A DNA stretch of 64,000 nt from Burkholderia sp. HI2500 (GTDB lineage Bacteria; Pseudomonadota; Gammaproteobacteria; Burkholderiales; Burkholderiaceae). The notes under the pieces were generated by a model, which saw nothing but the letters and a program-made list of their open reading frames with translations, did no database searches and had not been told where the DNA came from. This document shows, piece by piece, positions 1 to 8,632 of this stretch. Within the stretch, counting starts at the first letter, position 1. Each line of letters begins with the position of its first letter. Both the position numbers and the translations under genes were made by a program. The stretch spans positions 682,001 to 746,000 of the forward strand of contig NZ_NKFL01000005.1 in assembly GCF_002223055.1 (NCBI RefSeq), read 5' to 3'.

Positions 1-205
1 CCTTCACCTTCGCGGTGACGGTGCCCGACACGACGACTTCGAACACGCTTTCCGCGAGGCGGTCGGCCTTGACGTCGACTTCGACTTCAACCGACGGCAT
101 GTCCTGCTCGAGGAAGATCGCCGGCGAATTCGGCTGCTCGAGCGACATATCCTTCAGGTAGACGCGCTGGATGTTGAAGAACGGTTGGTTTTCGACGTCG
201 GACAT
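1..205 (-). CDS. secB: Protein-export chaperone SecB (N-terminal part)
   Basis: Cytosolic chaperone that keeps preproteins unfolded and hands them to SecA at the Sec translocon. The first 68 residues are present, beginning [19 protein letters not shown], the usual Burkholderia SecB start; the rest lies beyond the left edge. The alternating hydrophobic and charged stretch [10 protein letters not shown] is the first strand of the SecB core. It follows grxC on the same strand with a 107-base gap, the common beta-proteobacterial order rhodanese-grxC-secB. Truncation is only a window artefact. Confidence 0.93.
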   Translation of the reverse strand, partial: MSDVENQPFFNIQRVYLKDMSLEQPNSPAIFLEQDMPSVEVEVDVKADRLAESVFEVVVSGTVTAKVK

Positions 206-312
206 GGTGTTTCCCTAAAAGTGGTGACGGGGCGGCCCGGCTTCACGCCTGCCGCCACGGATGAATCCTGCGCGCCCAAGCCGCGGCGCGGCCGGCGGCC
301 ATTCTGCCCTAA

Positions 313-573
313 TCAGGCCGCTTGCAGAAGCGGGACGAGCCCACCTTCGCGGTCGAGCTTCGACAGATCGTCGTAACCGCCGACGTGCGTGTCGCCGATA
401 TAGATCTGCGGCACCGTGCGGCGCCCCGTGCGCGTCATCATTTCGTCGCGGCGGGCCGGATCGCGGTCGATCAGTACCTTCTCGATCTGCTCGACACCGC
501 GCAGCTTCAGCAGGCGCTCGGCCTGGATGCAATACGGACACACCTGCGTGCTGTACATCAAAACCTTGTTCAC
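313..573 (-). CDS. grxC: Glutaredoxin 3 (GrxC)
   Basis: Small cytosolic thiol-disulfide oxidoreductase that uses glutathione to reduce protein disulfides and mixed disulfides. The 86-residue product has the dithiol active site CPYC at residues 12-15, the cis-proline motif TVPQIYI near residue 53 and the glutathione-binding GGYDDL near residue 65, at full family length. Its start overlaps the stop of the upstream rhodanese gene by four bases, so the two are probably translationally coupled, and secB follows. Confidence 0.95.
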   Translation of the reverse strand: MNKVLMYSTQVCPYCIQAERLLKLRGVEQIEKVLIDRDPARRDEMMTRTGRRTVPQIYIGDTHVGGYDDLSKLDREGGLVPLLQAA

Positions 574-992
574 TTCGCCACTCCTTGTTTGACGACCGGC
601 ATCCCGGCCTGCTGCCAGGCGGCCACGCCGCCCTCGAGCACGTGCACCTCGGCGTAACCCGCCGCCTCGACCTCGCGCGCCGCCTTCTGCGACTGCTGGC
701 CGTTCTGGCAGACGAGCAGCACCGGCGTGCTCTTGTTCTTCGCGACCTGCGCGATTTTCGTGCCGATCTCGCCTGCCGCGACCTGGCGCGCCGACGGCAG
801 GTGGCCGGCAGCGAAATCGGACGCGGCGCGCACGTCGATCACGACCGCGTTGCGACGGTTGATGAGTTGCGTCGCCTCCGCGGCGGACAGGCCGCCGCGG
901 CCGCGGCGCAGCGCGGGCCAGGCCAGCAGGCCGCCGGATACCACCAGGATCGCGATAAGGGCCAGGTTGGTGTAATTGGTAAAGAACGTCAC
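570..992 (-). CDS. Membrane-anchored rhodanese-like protein
   Basis: A 140-residue protein with one N-terminal membrane segment (about residues 7-27, ending in RRGRGG) and a single rhodanese domain. The domain carries the conserved VIDVR strand (about residue 51) and an active-site loop CQNGQQS with a cysteine (about residue 94), so it could carry sulfur as a persulfide. The substrate is unknown; YibN-type proteins of this form sit beside grxC and secB in many proteobacteria. It is first of the three genes, and a TATAAT box lies about 45 bases upstream on this strand. Confidence 0.88.
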   Translation of the reverse strand: MTFFTNYTNLALIAILVVSGGLLAWPALRRGRGGLSAAEATQLINRRNAVVIDVRAASDFAAGHLPSARQVAAGEIGTKIAQVAKNKSTPVLLVCQNGQQSQKAAREVEAAGYAEVHVLEGGVAAWQQAGMPVVKQGVAK

Positions 993-1037
993 GGAATTCC
1001 GCCGGAAAAAGAGAAATCGGATGAGGACAATCCCGCC

Positions 1038-1043
1038 ATTATA
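1038..1043 (-). promoter_or_regulatory. Possible -10 box for the rhodanese-grxC-secB operon
   Basis: The minus strand reads TATAAT, a perfect sigma-70 -10 hexamer, about 45 bases before the rhodanese start in the divergent gap with gpmA. No good -35 box is seen at 16-18 bases, so this rests on the -10 match and its position. Confidence 0.38.
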
Positions 1044-1127
1044 AAATAACCGTCTTGCGCGATGGCGGGCCCGGGTCGGGTCCTGCGCGACGCGCCACAG
1101 CTTCCTTCACTACCGACCGCAAGATCC

Positions 1128-1874
1128 ATGTACAAACTCGTTCTCATCCGCCACGGCGAATCGACGTGGAACAAGGAAAACCGCTTCACCGGCTGGGTCG
1201 ACGTCGACCTGACCGAACAGGGTCGCAACGAGGCCTACCAGGCCGGCGAATTGCTCAAGGAGGCCGGCTACACGTTCGACATCGCGTATACGTCGGTGCT
1301 CAAGCGCGCGATCCGCACGCTGTGGCACGTGCAGGACAAGATGGACCTCATGTACCTGCCGGTCGTCCACTCGTGGCGCCTGAACGAGCGCCACTACGGC
1401 GCGCTGTCGGGCCTGAACAAGGCGGAAACGGCCGCGAAGTTCGGCGACGACCAGGTGCTCGTGTGGCGCCGCAGCTACGACACGCCGCCGCCCGCGCTCG
1501 AGCCGACCGACGAGCGCGCGCCGTTCAACGACCCGCGCTACGCGAAGGTGCCGCGCGAGCAGCTGCCGCTCACCGAGTGCCTGAAGGACACGGTCGCGCG
1601 CGTGCTGCCGCTGTGGAACGAGTCGATCGCCCCGGCGGTGCGCGCCGGCAAGCAGGTGCTGATCGCCGCGCACGGCAACTCGCTGCGCGCGCTGATCAAG
1701 TACCTCGACGGCATCTCGGACAGCGACATCGTCGGCCTGAACATCCCGAACGGCGTGCCGCTCGTGTATGAACTCGACGAGAACCTGAAGCCGATCAAGC
1801 ACTATTACCTCGGCGACCAGGACGCGATCGCGCAGGCGCAGGCCGCCGTCGCGAAGCAGGGCAAGGCGGGCTGA
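1128..1874 (+). CDS. gpmA: 2,3-bisphosphoglycerate-dependent phosphoglycerate mutase
   Basis: Glycolytic and gluconeogenic enzyme that interconverts 3- and 2-phosphoglycerate through a phosphohistidine. The 248-residue product starts [15 protein letters not shown], with the RHG catalytic histidine at residue 9; it also has [14 protein letters not shown] and the second catalytic histidine in [10 protein letters not shown]. The ATG at 1128 is chosen because the family begins exactly there; an in-frame ATG 66 bases upstream would add a non-conserved tail. It stands alone between divergent rhodanese and co-directional ctpA. Confidence 0.96.
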   Translation: MYKLVLIRHGESTWNKENRFTGWVDVDLTEQGRNEAYQAGELLKEAGYTFDIAYTSVLKRAIRTLWHVQDKMDLMYLPVVHSWRLNERHYGALSGLNKAETAAKFGDDQVLVWRRSYDTPPPALEPTDERAPFNDPRYAKVPREQLPLTECLKDTVARVLPLWNESIAPAVRAGKQVLIAAHGNSLRALIKYLDGISDSDIVGLNIPNGVPLVYELDENLKPIKHYYLGDQDAIAQAQAAVAKQGKAG

Positions 1875-2090
1875 CGCCCGTCTGCCGGGTGAGCCGGGCG
1901 GGCCGCGTCCGGTGCGGCCCGCCCGGCCCCGGCCCAGCCCCTTGCCCTGCGCCCCGCGCGAACCTTCGCGGCGCCGACGCTGTCGAATCCGCTTTCGAAC
2001 CCGCGGCGCGCGCGGCGATGCCCGCCGGACCGGCTCCGGGCCCTTTTCGACGCTTTTCGCGCCGTTCCACTGAGTTATCGGACGAACAGT

Positions 2091-2096
2091 TATACT
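2091..2096 (+). promoter_or_regulatory. Possible -10 box for ctpA
   Basis: TATACT matches five of six sigma-70 -10 positions and lies 57 bases before the ctpA start, in a locally AT-richer part of the 278-base gpmA-ctpA gap. The -35 is weak. Nothing else stands out in the gap. Confidence 0.4.
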
Positions 2097-2152
2097 TGTC
2101 CGCTACATCATCCCCGCTACCGCCACGCGCTTCCCGACCGCACCAGATCTCT

Positions 2153-3700
2153 ATGCGAATGAAATTGAAGAACATCGGCCTGATTGCCGCGGGCCTCGCC
2201 ACGGGCGTGTTCGCCACGCTGCAGGTTTCCGCATCGGCCGAGCAGACCGCCACGGCGCCGCTTCCCCTCGACCAGCTCCGCCTGTTCGCGGAAGTCTTCG
2301 GACAGATCAAGCGCGAGTACGTCGAACCGGTCGACGACAAGAAGCTGCTGACGGCCGCGATCAAGGGCATGGTGTCGAGCCTCGACCCGCACTCGTCGTT
2401 CCTCGACAAGACCGACTATGACGAGCTGCAGGAGCAGACGAAGGGCCGCTTCGCGGGTCTCGGCATCGAGATCTCGCAGGAAGACGGCCTCGTCAAGGTG
2501 ATCTCGCCGATCGAGGATACCCCCGCGTTCCGCGCCGGCATCCGTCCGGGCGACCTGATCACCCGCATCAACGACAAGCCGGTGCGCGGCATGACGCTCG
2601 ACAAGGCCGTGAAGCAGATGCGCGGCGAGCCGGGCACCAAGGTCACGCTGACGATCTTCCGCAAGAGCGACGACCGCACGTTCCCGGTCACGGTCACGCG
2701 CGCGATCATCAAGGTCCAGAGCGTGAAGATGAAGATCCTCGATCCGGGCTATGCGTATGTCCGCATCACGAGCTTCCAGGAGCGCACGACGCCCGATCTC
2801 GCGCAGAAGCTGCAAGATATCGCACGCCAGCAGCCGAACCTGAAGGGCCTCGTCCTCGACCTGCGCAACAACGGCGGCGGCCTGCTGCAGAGCGCGGTCG
2901 GCGTGGCCGGCGCGTTCCTGCCGCCCGACTCCGTCGTCGTGTCGACCAACGGCCAGATCGCCGATTCGAAGCAGGTCTACCGCGATACGTATGACAACTA
3001 CCGCCTGCCGTCCTTCGACGGCGATCCGCTGAAGAACCTGCCGCCGGTCTTCAAGACCGTGCCGATGATCGTGCTGACGAACGCCTATTCGGCGTCCGCG
3101 TCGGAAATCGTCGCCGGTGCGCTGCAGGATTCGAAGCGCGCGCAGATCATGGGCAAGACGACGTTCGGCAAGGGTTCGGTGCAGACGGTCCGCCCGATGA
3201 CGGCCGACACCGCGCTGCGCCTGACCACCGCGTACTACTACACGCCGAGCGGCCGTTCGATCCAGAACAAGGGCATCACGCCGGACGTGCCGGTCGATCA
3301 GTACGCGGACGGCGATCCGGACGACGTGCTCGTGACGCGCGAGGTCGACTACACGAACCACCTCGCGAACACGCAGGATCCGAACGAGAAGAAGGAACAG
3401 GAAGACCGCGAGCAGCGCCGGATGGATCAGCTGCGCGTGCTTGAAGAGCAGAACGACAAGAAGACGCCGGAGCAGCGCCAGAAGGATCGCGATCGCAAGC
3501 CGATCGAGTTCGGCAGCGCCGACGACTTCATGATGCAGCAGGCGCTCAACAAGCTCGAAGGCAAGCCGGTCCAGGAATCGAAGTCGCTGCTCGCCGAAAG
3601 CACGAAGGGCCCGGCCGGCAAGGCCGCCACGGCCTCGAAGGCATCGGGCGCCAGCGCGAAGCCGGCTTCCGCACCGAAGCCCGCGTCGGCGCCGAAGTAA
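2153..3700 (+). CDS. ctpA: S41-family carboxy-terminal processing peptidase
   Basis: Periplasmic serine protease that trims or degrades exported proteins from the C-terminus. The 515-residue product has an N-terminal signal segment (KNIGLIAAGLATGVFATLQ), a PDZ domain at about residues 90-175 (GIEISQEDGLVKVISPIEDT, then RPGDLI) and the S41 core with the Ser motif SASASEIVAGAL and the Lys motif GKTTFGKGSVQT that form the Ser-Lys dyad. The C-terminus is a charged stretch followed by an Ala/Ser/Pro/Lys-rich tail. The ATG at 2153 gives a normal signal peptide; the frame is open further upstream, but that part is arginine/proline-rich and unlike the family. Confidence 0.93.
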   Translation: MRMKLKNIGLIAAGLATGVFATLQVSASAEQTATAPLPLDQLRLFAEVFGQIKREYVEPVDDKKLLTAAIKGMVSSLDPHSSFLDKTDYDELQEQTKGRFAGLGIEISQEDGLVKVISPIEDTPAFRAGIRPGDLITRINDKPVRGMTLDKAVKQMRGEPGTKVTLTIFRKSDDRTFPVTVTRAIIKVQSVKMKILDPGYAYVRITSFQERTTPDLAQKLQDIARQQPNLKGLVLDLRNNGGGLLQSAVGVAGAFLPPDSVVVSTNGQIADSKQVYRDTYDNYRLPSFDGDPLKNLPPVFKTVPMIVLTNAYSASASEIVAGALQDSKRAQIMGKTTFGKGSVQTVRPMTADTALRLTTAYYYTPSGRSIQNKGITPDVPVDQYADGDPDDVLVTREVDYTNHLANTQDPNEKKEQEDREQRRMDQLRVLEEQNDKKTPEQRQKDRDRKPIEFGSADDFMMQQALNKLEGKPVQESKSLLAESTKGPAGKAATASKASGASAKPASAPKPASAPK

Positions 3701-3719
3701 GCGCCGGCCGGCATCCGAC

Positions 3720-3754
3720 GGGCCATCGCGGGAAGACCGCGATGGCCCGTTTTT
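3720..3754 (+). terminator. Rho-independent terminator of ctpA
   Basis: A perfect 12-bp stem (arm GGGCCATCGCGG at 3720-3731, its complement at 3737-3748) with a 5-base loop, followed by GTTTTT, 20 bases after the ctpA stop. Confidence 0.9.
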
Positions 3755-3803
3755 CATGCGCGCCTAAAATAACGACACCTGTGCCGCCTCGCCACGACTC
3801 CCC

Positions 3804-4556
3804 ATGAACGACGATCAACTCCTTCGCTACTCCCGTCACATCCTCGTCGACGAAATCGGCATCGAGGCGCAGCAGCGCTTTCTCGATGCGCATGCGATCG
3901 TCGTCGGCGCGGGGGGGCTCGGCTCGCCCGCCGCGATGTACCTCGCGGCATCGGGCGTCGGCACGATCACGCTCGTCGACGCCGATACGGTCGACCTCAC
4001 GAACCTGCAGCGGCAGATCCTGCACGTGACGGCATCGGTCGGTCGCCACAAGGTCGAATCGGGGCGCGACGCGCTCGCGCAGCTGAACCCCGAGGTGACC
4101 GTGCACGCGGTCGCGGAGCGTGTCGACGATGCGTGGCTCGATGCGCACGTGCCGCGCGCGAGCGTCGTGCTCGACTGCACCGACAACTTCGCGACGCGGC
4201 ATGCGATCAACCGCGCGTGCGTCGCGCATGGCGTGCCGCTCGTATCGGGCGCCGCACTGCGCTTCGACGGGCAGATCAGCACGTTCGACTTCCGCGACCC
4301 GGCCGCGCCCTGCTATGCGTGCGTGTTTCCGGAAGACCAGCCATTCGAGGAAGTCGCGTGCGCGACGATGGGCGTGTTCGCGCCGACGGTCGGGATCATC
4401 GGCGCGATGCAGGCCGCCGAGGCGCTGCGCGTGATCGGCGACATCGGCAAGACGCTCAACGGGCGGCTGATGATGCTCGATTCGCTGCGGATGGAATGGA
4501 CGACGATGAAAATCGCGCGCCAGGCCGACTGCCCCGTGTGCGGGAGCCGGCACTGA
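3804..4556 (+). CDS. moeB: HesA/MoeB/ThiF-family adenylyltransferase
   Basis: E1-like enzyme that adenylates the C-terminal glycine of a ubiquitin-like sulfur carrier such as MoaD or ThiS, for molybdopterin or thiazole synthesis. The 250-residue product shows the nucleotide-binding VVGAGGLGSPAAMYLA, the NLQRQILH motif, and two cysteine pairs (CYAC near residue 172 and CPVC near the C-terminus) that bind structural zinc. There is no C-terminal rhodanese domain, as in E. coli MoeB and unlike MOCS3. No carrier-protein gene is adjacent, so MoeB versus ThiF cannot be settled from context. Confidence 0.87.
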   Translation: MNDDQLLRYSRHILVDEIGIEAQQRFLDAHAIVVGAGGLGSPAAMYLAASGVGTITLVDADTVDLTNLQRQILHVTASVGRHKVESGRDALAQLNPEVTVHAVAERVDDAWLDAHVPRASVVLDCTDNFATRHAINRACVAHGVPLVSGAALRFDGQISTFDFRDPAAPCYACVFPEDQPFEEVACATMGVFAPTVGIIGAMQAAEALRVIGDIGKTLNGRLMMLDSLRMEWTTMKIARQADCPVCGSRH

Positions 4557-4630
4557 CGCGCGACGGGCATGCGCCGGGCGGCGCATGCGTGGTGACACTT
4601 CGCTACGATTAGCGGCGACGCGGACGCCGA

Positions 4631-6403
4631 CTACGCAGCCGCATCCGCGCGCGGCTCCGCAACCGACAGGCGCTGCAACGCGGCCTGCACTTCCTCCGGC
4701 TCGAACGCGGCGAGCACGTCGGCCGTCGGCTTTTCGAGCGCCTTCAGGTGCGCCCGCAGGATCTCCTGCTTCACGACCAGCAACTGGCTCGGGTGCATCG
4801 AGAACTCGGTGAGCCCCATCCCGAGCAACAGGCGCGTGAGCGCCGGGTCCCCCGCCATTTCCCCGCACACCGACACGGACACGCCCGCGCGCTTCGCTTC
4901 GCGCAACGTATAGGCAATCAGGTGCAGCACCGCCGGATGCAGCGGGTCGTACAGGTGCGCGACCGCATTGTCCGCACGGTCGATCGCGAGCGTGTACTGA
5001 ATCAGGTCGTTCGTGCCGATCGACAGGAAATCGAACCGCTTCAGGAACAGCGGCAGCGCGATCGCCGCGGCCGGAATCTCGATCATCGCGCCGATGCGCA
5101 CGTTCGGGTCGTACGCGAGCCCCGCGTCGTCGAGCTGGCGCTTCGCCTCGCGGATCAGGTCGAGCGTCTGGTCGATCTCCTGCGCGTGCGCGAGCATCGG
5201 GATCAGGATCTTCACCTGGCCGAACGCGGACGCGCGCAGGATCGCGCGCAGCTGCGTGAGGAACATCTGCGGCTCGGACAGGCTCCAGCGGATCGCGCGC
5301 AGGCCGAGCGCGGGGTTCGGCGCCGTCTCGTAGCCTTCGTCGAGCGCCTCGAGCGGCTTGTCCGCGCCGACGTCGATCGTGCGGATCGTCACCGGCATGC
5401 CCTTCATCCACTCGACGGCCCGCTTGTACGCGGCGAACTGCTCCTCCTCTTCCGGCATCTCCTTCTGATGCATGAACAGGAACTCGGAACGGAACAGCCC
5501 GACGCCGACCGCGCCGGCCTCGACGGCCGCCTTCGCGTCGTCGGGCAGCTCGATGTTCGCGTACAGATCGATCTTGGTGCCGCACAACGTTTGCGTCGGC
5601 GAGAACTTCAGACGCTGCAGCTTGCGTTGCTCCAGCAGCTTCTCGGACTGCCGGTACGAATACTCCTCGAGGACGATCGGCGCCGGATCGACGATCACGA
5701 TGCCCTGGTCGCCGTCGACGATGATCAGGTCGTCCTGGCGGATCAGCGCGCTCGCATGCTGCACGCCGACCGCGGCCGGAATGCCGAGGCTGCGCGCGAC
5801 GATCGCCGTGTGCGACGTGCGCCCGCCGAGATCGGTGACGAATGCCTGGAACGACTGCGACTTGAACTGCATCATGTCGGCCGGCGCGATGTCGTGCGCG
5901 ACGACGATCATCTCGTTCGTGCCGTTCTTGGCCGCGCGGTCGAGCGCCTGCGACGCGGACGGCGCGCCGGCGAGCGCCTTCAGCACACGCTCGACCACCT
6001 GCTCGATGTCGGCCTTGCGCTCGCGCAGGTATTCGTCCTCGATGTCGTCGAAGTGGCGCGTGAGCAGCTCGAGCTGCTCGGTCAGCGCCCACTCGACGTT
6101 GTAGCGGCGCGTGCGGATCAGGTCGATGGTTTCCTGAACGAGCATCTCGTCGCTCAGGATCATCGCGTGGACGTCGATGAATGCGCCGACTTCGCTCGGC
6201 GTGTCGTCGGTCAGGTCGGCGCGCAGCGCCTCGAGTTCGTAATGCACGACCTCGAGCGCGGTGCGGAAGCGCTCGACCTCCGCATCGATCTGGTTTGCCT
6301 CGACCAGGTAATGGGCGACGTCGAGCGCCGCCGGCGCGATCAGATACGCTCGCCCGATCGCGATACCACGTGAGACGGGAATGCCATGCAGCGTGAAGGA
6401 CAC
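4631..6403 (-). CDS. ptsI: PTS enzyme I (phosphoenolpyruvate-protein phosphotransferase)
   Basis: First enzyme of the phosphotransferase chain: autophosphorylates from PEP and passes the phosphate to HPr. The 590-residue product has the phosphohistidine motif GGRTSHTAIVARSLGIPAAVG (about residue 190), the PEP-binding segment VGLFRSEFLF, and the C-terminal barrel with IGTNDLIQYTLAIDRAD and VCGEMAGDP. A GTG start at 6403 is chosen: it follows a strong GAGGAGGT ribosome site by four bases and gives the family N-terminus VSFTLHGIPVSRGIAIG; longer in-frame starts are unlike the family. It lies beyond the ptsH terminator and has its own TATAAT box. Confidence 0.95.
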   Translation of the reverse strand: MSFTLHGIPVSRGIAIGRAYLIAPAALDVAHYLVEANQIDAEVERFRTALEVVHYELEALRADLTDDTPSEVGAFIDVHAMILSDEMLVQETIDLIRTRRYNVEWALTEQLELLTRHFDDIEDEYLRERKADIEQVVERVLKALAGAPSASQALDRAAKNGTNEMIVVAHDIAPADMMQFKSQSFQAFVTDLGGRTSHTAIVARSLGIPAAVGVQHASALIRQDDLIIVDGDQGIVIVDPAPIVLEEYSYRQSEKLLEQRKLQRLKFSPTQTLCGTKIDLYANIELPDDAKAAVEAGAVGVGLFRSEFLFMHQKEMPEEEEQFAAYKRAVEWMKGMPVTIRTIDVGADKPLEALDEGYETAPNPALGLRAIRWSLSEPQMFLTQLRAILRASAFGQVKILIPMLAHAQEIDQTLDLIREAKRQLDDAGLAYDPNVRIGAMIEIPAAAIALPLFLKRFDFLSIGTNDLIQYTLAIDRADNAVAHLYDPLHPAVLHLIAYTLREAKRAGVSVSVCGEMAGDPALTRLLLGMGLTEFSMHPSQLLVVKQEILRAHLKALEKPTADVLAAFEPEEVQAALQRLSVAEPRADAAA

Positions 6404-6470
6404 GCGCACCTCCTCTGTACAAGTAAAGCCGCGGCACACTGCTGCGATGCGCTTATGACCCCGGTTAGCG

Positions 6471-6476
6471 ATTATA
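6471..6476 (-). promoter_or_regulatory. Possible -10 box for ptsI
   Basis: The minus strand reads TATAAT 68 bases upstream of the ptsI GTG, between the ptsH terminator and ptsI. The -35 match is poor. It would let ptsI be transcribed even when transcripts stop after ptsH. Confidence 0.45.
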
Positions 6477-6542
6477 AATTCCGCGACTCCCCGCTGACTG
6501 CATGCACCGCAGCATTGCGCATTCCGCATCAATGCTTGCGAC

Positions 6543-6570
6543 GAAAAAAATGCCGCGAAATCCGCGGCAT
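6543..6570 (-). terminator. Rho-independent terminator between ptsH and ptsI
   Basis: On the minus strand an 8-bp perfect stem (ATGCCGCG / CGCGGCAT, 5-base loop) is followed by a run of seven T. It sits just after the ptsH stop and before ptsI, so it should at least attenuate read-through between them. Confidence 0.88.
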
Positions 6571-6604
6571 TCTGGCTGGAAACGGCAACGATCCCGCGTG
6601 AGGA

Positions 6605-6874
6605 TCACTGGCCTTCGCCGAACTTGTCGGCGATCAGCTTCAGCAGCGCGTCCATCGCTTCCCGCTCGTCGGACCCATCGGTCTCGATCGTCACGGTGCT
6701 GCCGATGCCGGCCGCCAGCATCATCACGCCCATGATGCTCTTCGCATTGATCTTGCGCCCGTTGCGCGTCATCCAGACTTCCGACTGGAAGTTGCCGGCC
6801 AGTTGCGTAAGCTTGGCCGATGCGCGCGCATGGAGCCCCAATTTGTTGACGATGGTGGTTTCTTGTTGAAGCAT
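6605..6874 (-). CDS. ptsH: PTS phosphocarrier protein HPr
   Basis: Small cytosolic phosphocarrier that takes phosphate from enzyme I and gives it to EIIA proteins. The 89-residue product has the active histidine at residue 15 in KLGLHARAS and Ser46 in NAKSIMGVM, the position used by HPr kinase in organisms that have it. It lies 73 bases after the EIIA gene and before ptsI, the usual beta-proteobacterial cluster, which in Burkholderia is thought to regulate metabolism and polyhydroxyalkanoate or nitrogen balance as much as to import sugar. Confidence 0.96.
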   Translation of the reverse strand: MLQQETTIVNKLGLHARASAKLTQLAGNFQSEVWMTRNGRKINAKSIMGVMMLAAGIGSTVTIETDGSDEREAMDALLKLIADKFGEGQ

Positions 6875-6947
6875 GATTCTCGGTCGGGTCGGTCGGGGCC
6901 GCCGGCGGCGCGCGCCGGCGGTGCGGTCTAAAACGGAAAACGGGAAC

Positions 6948-7418
6948 TCAGTGCGACTCGGTGCGCGGCTGCGGCTCGGGCGGAATCGGCGCGCACTGGC
7001 CGCAGCCGGTTTCCGTCGGCGGCGGCGGCGTACCGGAGGACACCTCGTGGACGCCCTTCGCGCCGCCGGACAGCGCCTTGTCGACCAGCTTGTCGAGCGG
7101 CACGGTGCGGTAGCAGACGGCCCGCACGAGCATCGGCAGGTTCACGCCCGCGAGCACCCGCACGTTGTCGATCTTGGCCAGCTGGCCGGCGATGTTCGCG
7201 GGCGTCGCGCCGTACATGTCGGTCAGCACGACCACGCCGTTCTCTTCCTTGAGCCGTGCGAGCTCCGCGTGCGCGAACGCCATCACCTGGGTCGGATCGC
7301 TGTCCGCCATCACGTCGATACAGCCGATGCGGGCGGGCACGCCGCCATAGATGTGCGCGATGCAGTCCCGCAGCGCGGTGGCGAGCGGGGCGTGCGCGAT
7401 GATCAGGATCCCGGCCAT
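6948..7418 (-). CDS. PTS EIIA of the mannose (ManX) type
   Basis: Stand-alone cytosolic EIIA domain of 156 residues. The phosphoryl-accepting histidine is His9 in ILIIAHAPLA, and the fold motifs VVVLTDMYGATPANIA and VLAGVNLPML follow. No IIB, IIC or IID partner gene is near, so its role is probably regulatory rather than uptake, as for other beta-proteobacterial copies of this gene. The C-terminal 30 residues are Pro/Thr/Glu-rich and not conserved. First gene of the EIIA-ptsH-ptsI cluster. Confidence 0.9.
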   Translation of the reverse strand: MAGILIIAHAPLATALRDCIAHIYGGVPARIGCIDVMADSDPTQVMAFAHAELARLKEENGVVVLTDMYGATPANIAGQLAKIDNVRVLAGVNLPMLVRAVCYRTVPLDKLVDKALSGGAKGVHEVSSGTPPPPTETGCGQCAPIPPEPQPRTESH

Positions 7419-7572
7419 GTCAGATCGCTCCCGGCCGCCCCTGGCGGGCCGACACCCCGCGGCGGGGCAATGAGCGTAGCGAGTGAGGGAAACGTTCCAT
7501 GTTCAGCCTTGCAACAGTTTCGGCCCGACCGCCGGGCCTATGGTGCGCGAGCGCGGCACCGGGCAAGCGGGC

Positions 7573-7578
7573 ATTGTA
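7573..7578 (-). promoter_or_regulatory. Possible -10 box for the EIIA-ptsH cluster
   Basis: The minus strand reads TACAAT (five of six) about 155 bases before the EIIA start, in the 231-base gap after gshB. The -35 is not convincing. Confidence 0.33.
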
Positions 7579-7649
7579 GCAGGCCGGTCGAACTGCTCCG
7601 GCGACGGGGGACCTGCGCGGCCGCCGCCGGGGTTGCGCGGGAAAGCGGC

Positions 7650-8606
7650 CTACACGGCCGCACGCTCCAGCGCGTCGATGAACATCGCGGCGACGTCGAA
7701 GCCCGTCTGCTCCATGATCTCGCGAAAGCACGTCGGACTCGTGACGTTCACCTCGGTCAGCCAGTCGCCGATCGCATCGAGGCCGACCAGCAGCAACCCG
7801 CGTGCCGCGAGCACCGGCCCGAGCGTGTCGGCGATCTCGCGATCGCGCGCGGTCAGCGGCTGCGCAACGCCGAGGCCGCCCGCCGCGAGATTGCCGCGCA
7901 CCTCGCTGCCCTGCGGAATCCGGGCGAGCGAAAACGGCACCGGCTCGCCGCCGATCAGCAGGATGCGCTTGTCGCCGGCCTTGATCTCGGGGATGAATTT
8001 CTGCGCCATCACCGAACGCGTGCCGTCGTGGCTCAGCATCTCGATGATCGAACCGAGGTTCATGCCGTCCGGCTTCACGCGGAACACGCCCATCCCGCCC
8101 ATCCCGTCGAGCGGCTTCAGGATCACGTCGCCGTGCTCGGCGTGGAATGCGCGCAGCCGTTTCGCGTCGCGTGTGACGAGCGTCGGCGCGACGAACTGCG
8201 GAAACTCGCCGATCGCGAGCTTCTCCGAATGGTCGCGGATCGACTGCGCCTTGTTGAACACGCGTGCGCCGGCGCGCTCGGCCAGCTCCAGCAGCCAGGT
8301 CGACGTCACGTATTCCATGTCGAACGGCGGATCCTTGCGCATCAGCACCGCGCCGAACGATTCGAGGCGGCGCGCGTCGACCGGCCCGGCCTCGTACCAC
8401 GTCTCGCGATGCAGGTCGTCCGGGTCGCCGACGAACGTGATGCGACGCACGTCGGCCTCGACGGCCGAGCCCGTCCATGCGAGATGGTTCGGCTCGCACG
8501 CGTACACCGCATGCCCGCGCCGCGCCGCCTCGGCCATCATCGCGTAGGTCGAATCCTTGTAGATCTTGAAGCGCTCGAGCGGGTCGGCGATAAAGAGAAT
8601 GTCCAT
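7650..8606 (-). CDS. gshB: Glutathione synthetase
   Basis: ATP-grasp enzyme that joins gamma-glutamylcysteine and glycine, the second step of glutathione synthesis. The 318-residue product begins MDILFIADPLERFKIYKDST, a classic GshB N-terminus for the substrate-binding domain, and has the ATP-grasp segments DVILKPLDGMGGMGVFRV and RILLIGGEP, ending with the metal-ligand strand DWLTEVNVTSPTC. It follows gshA by 26 bases in the same direction, so both steps of the pathway are in one operon. Confidence 0.95.
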   Translation of the reverse strand: MDILFIADPLERFKIYKDSTYAMMAEAARRGHAVYACEPNHLAWTGSAVEADVRRITFVGDPDDLHRETWYEAGPVDARRLESFGAVLMRKDPPFDMEYVTSTWLLELAERAGARVFNKAQSIRDHSEKLAIGEFPQFVAPTLVTRDAKRLRAFHAEHGDVILKPLDGMGGMGVFRVKPDGMNLGSIIEMLSHDGTRSVMAQKFIPEIKAGDKRILLIGGEPVPFSLARIPQGSEVRGNLAAGGLGVAQPLTARDREIADTLGPVLAARGLLLVGLDAIGDWLTEVNVTSPTCFREIMEQTGFDVAAMFIDALERAAV

Positions 8607-8632
8607 GAGGTCCTGTACGTGGCGAAGGTCCG

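Noticed and set aside
3546..6437. A very long minus-strand open frame (963 codons) over ctpA, moeB and ptsI
   Set aside because: It is an arginine/alanine-rich shadow of real genes in other frames, a common artefact at this GC content.
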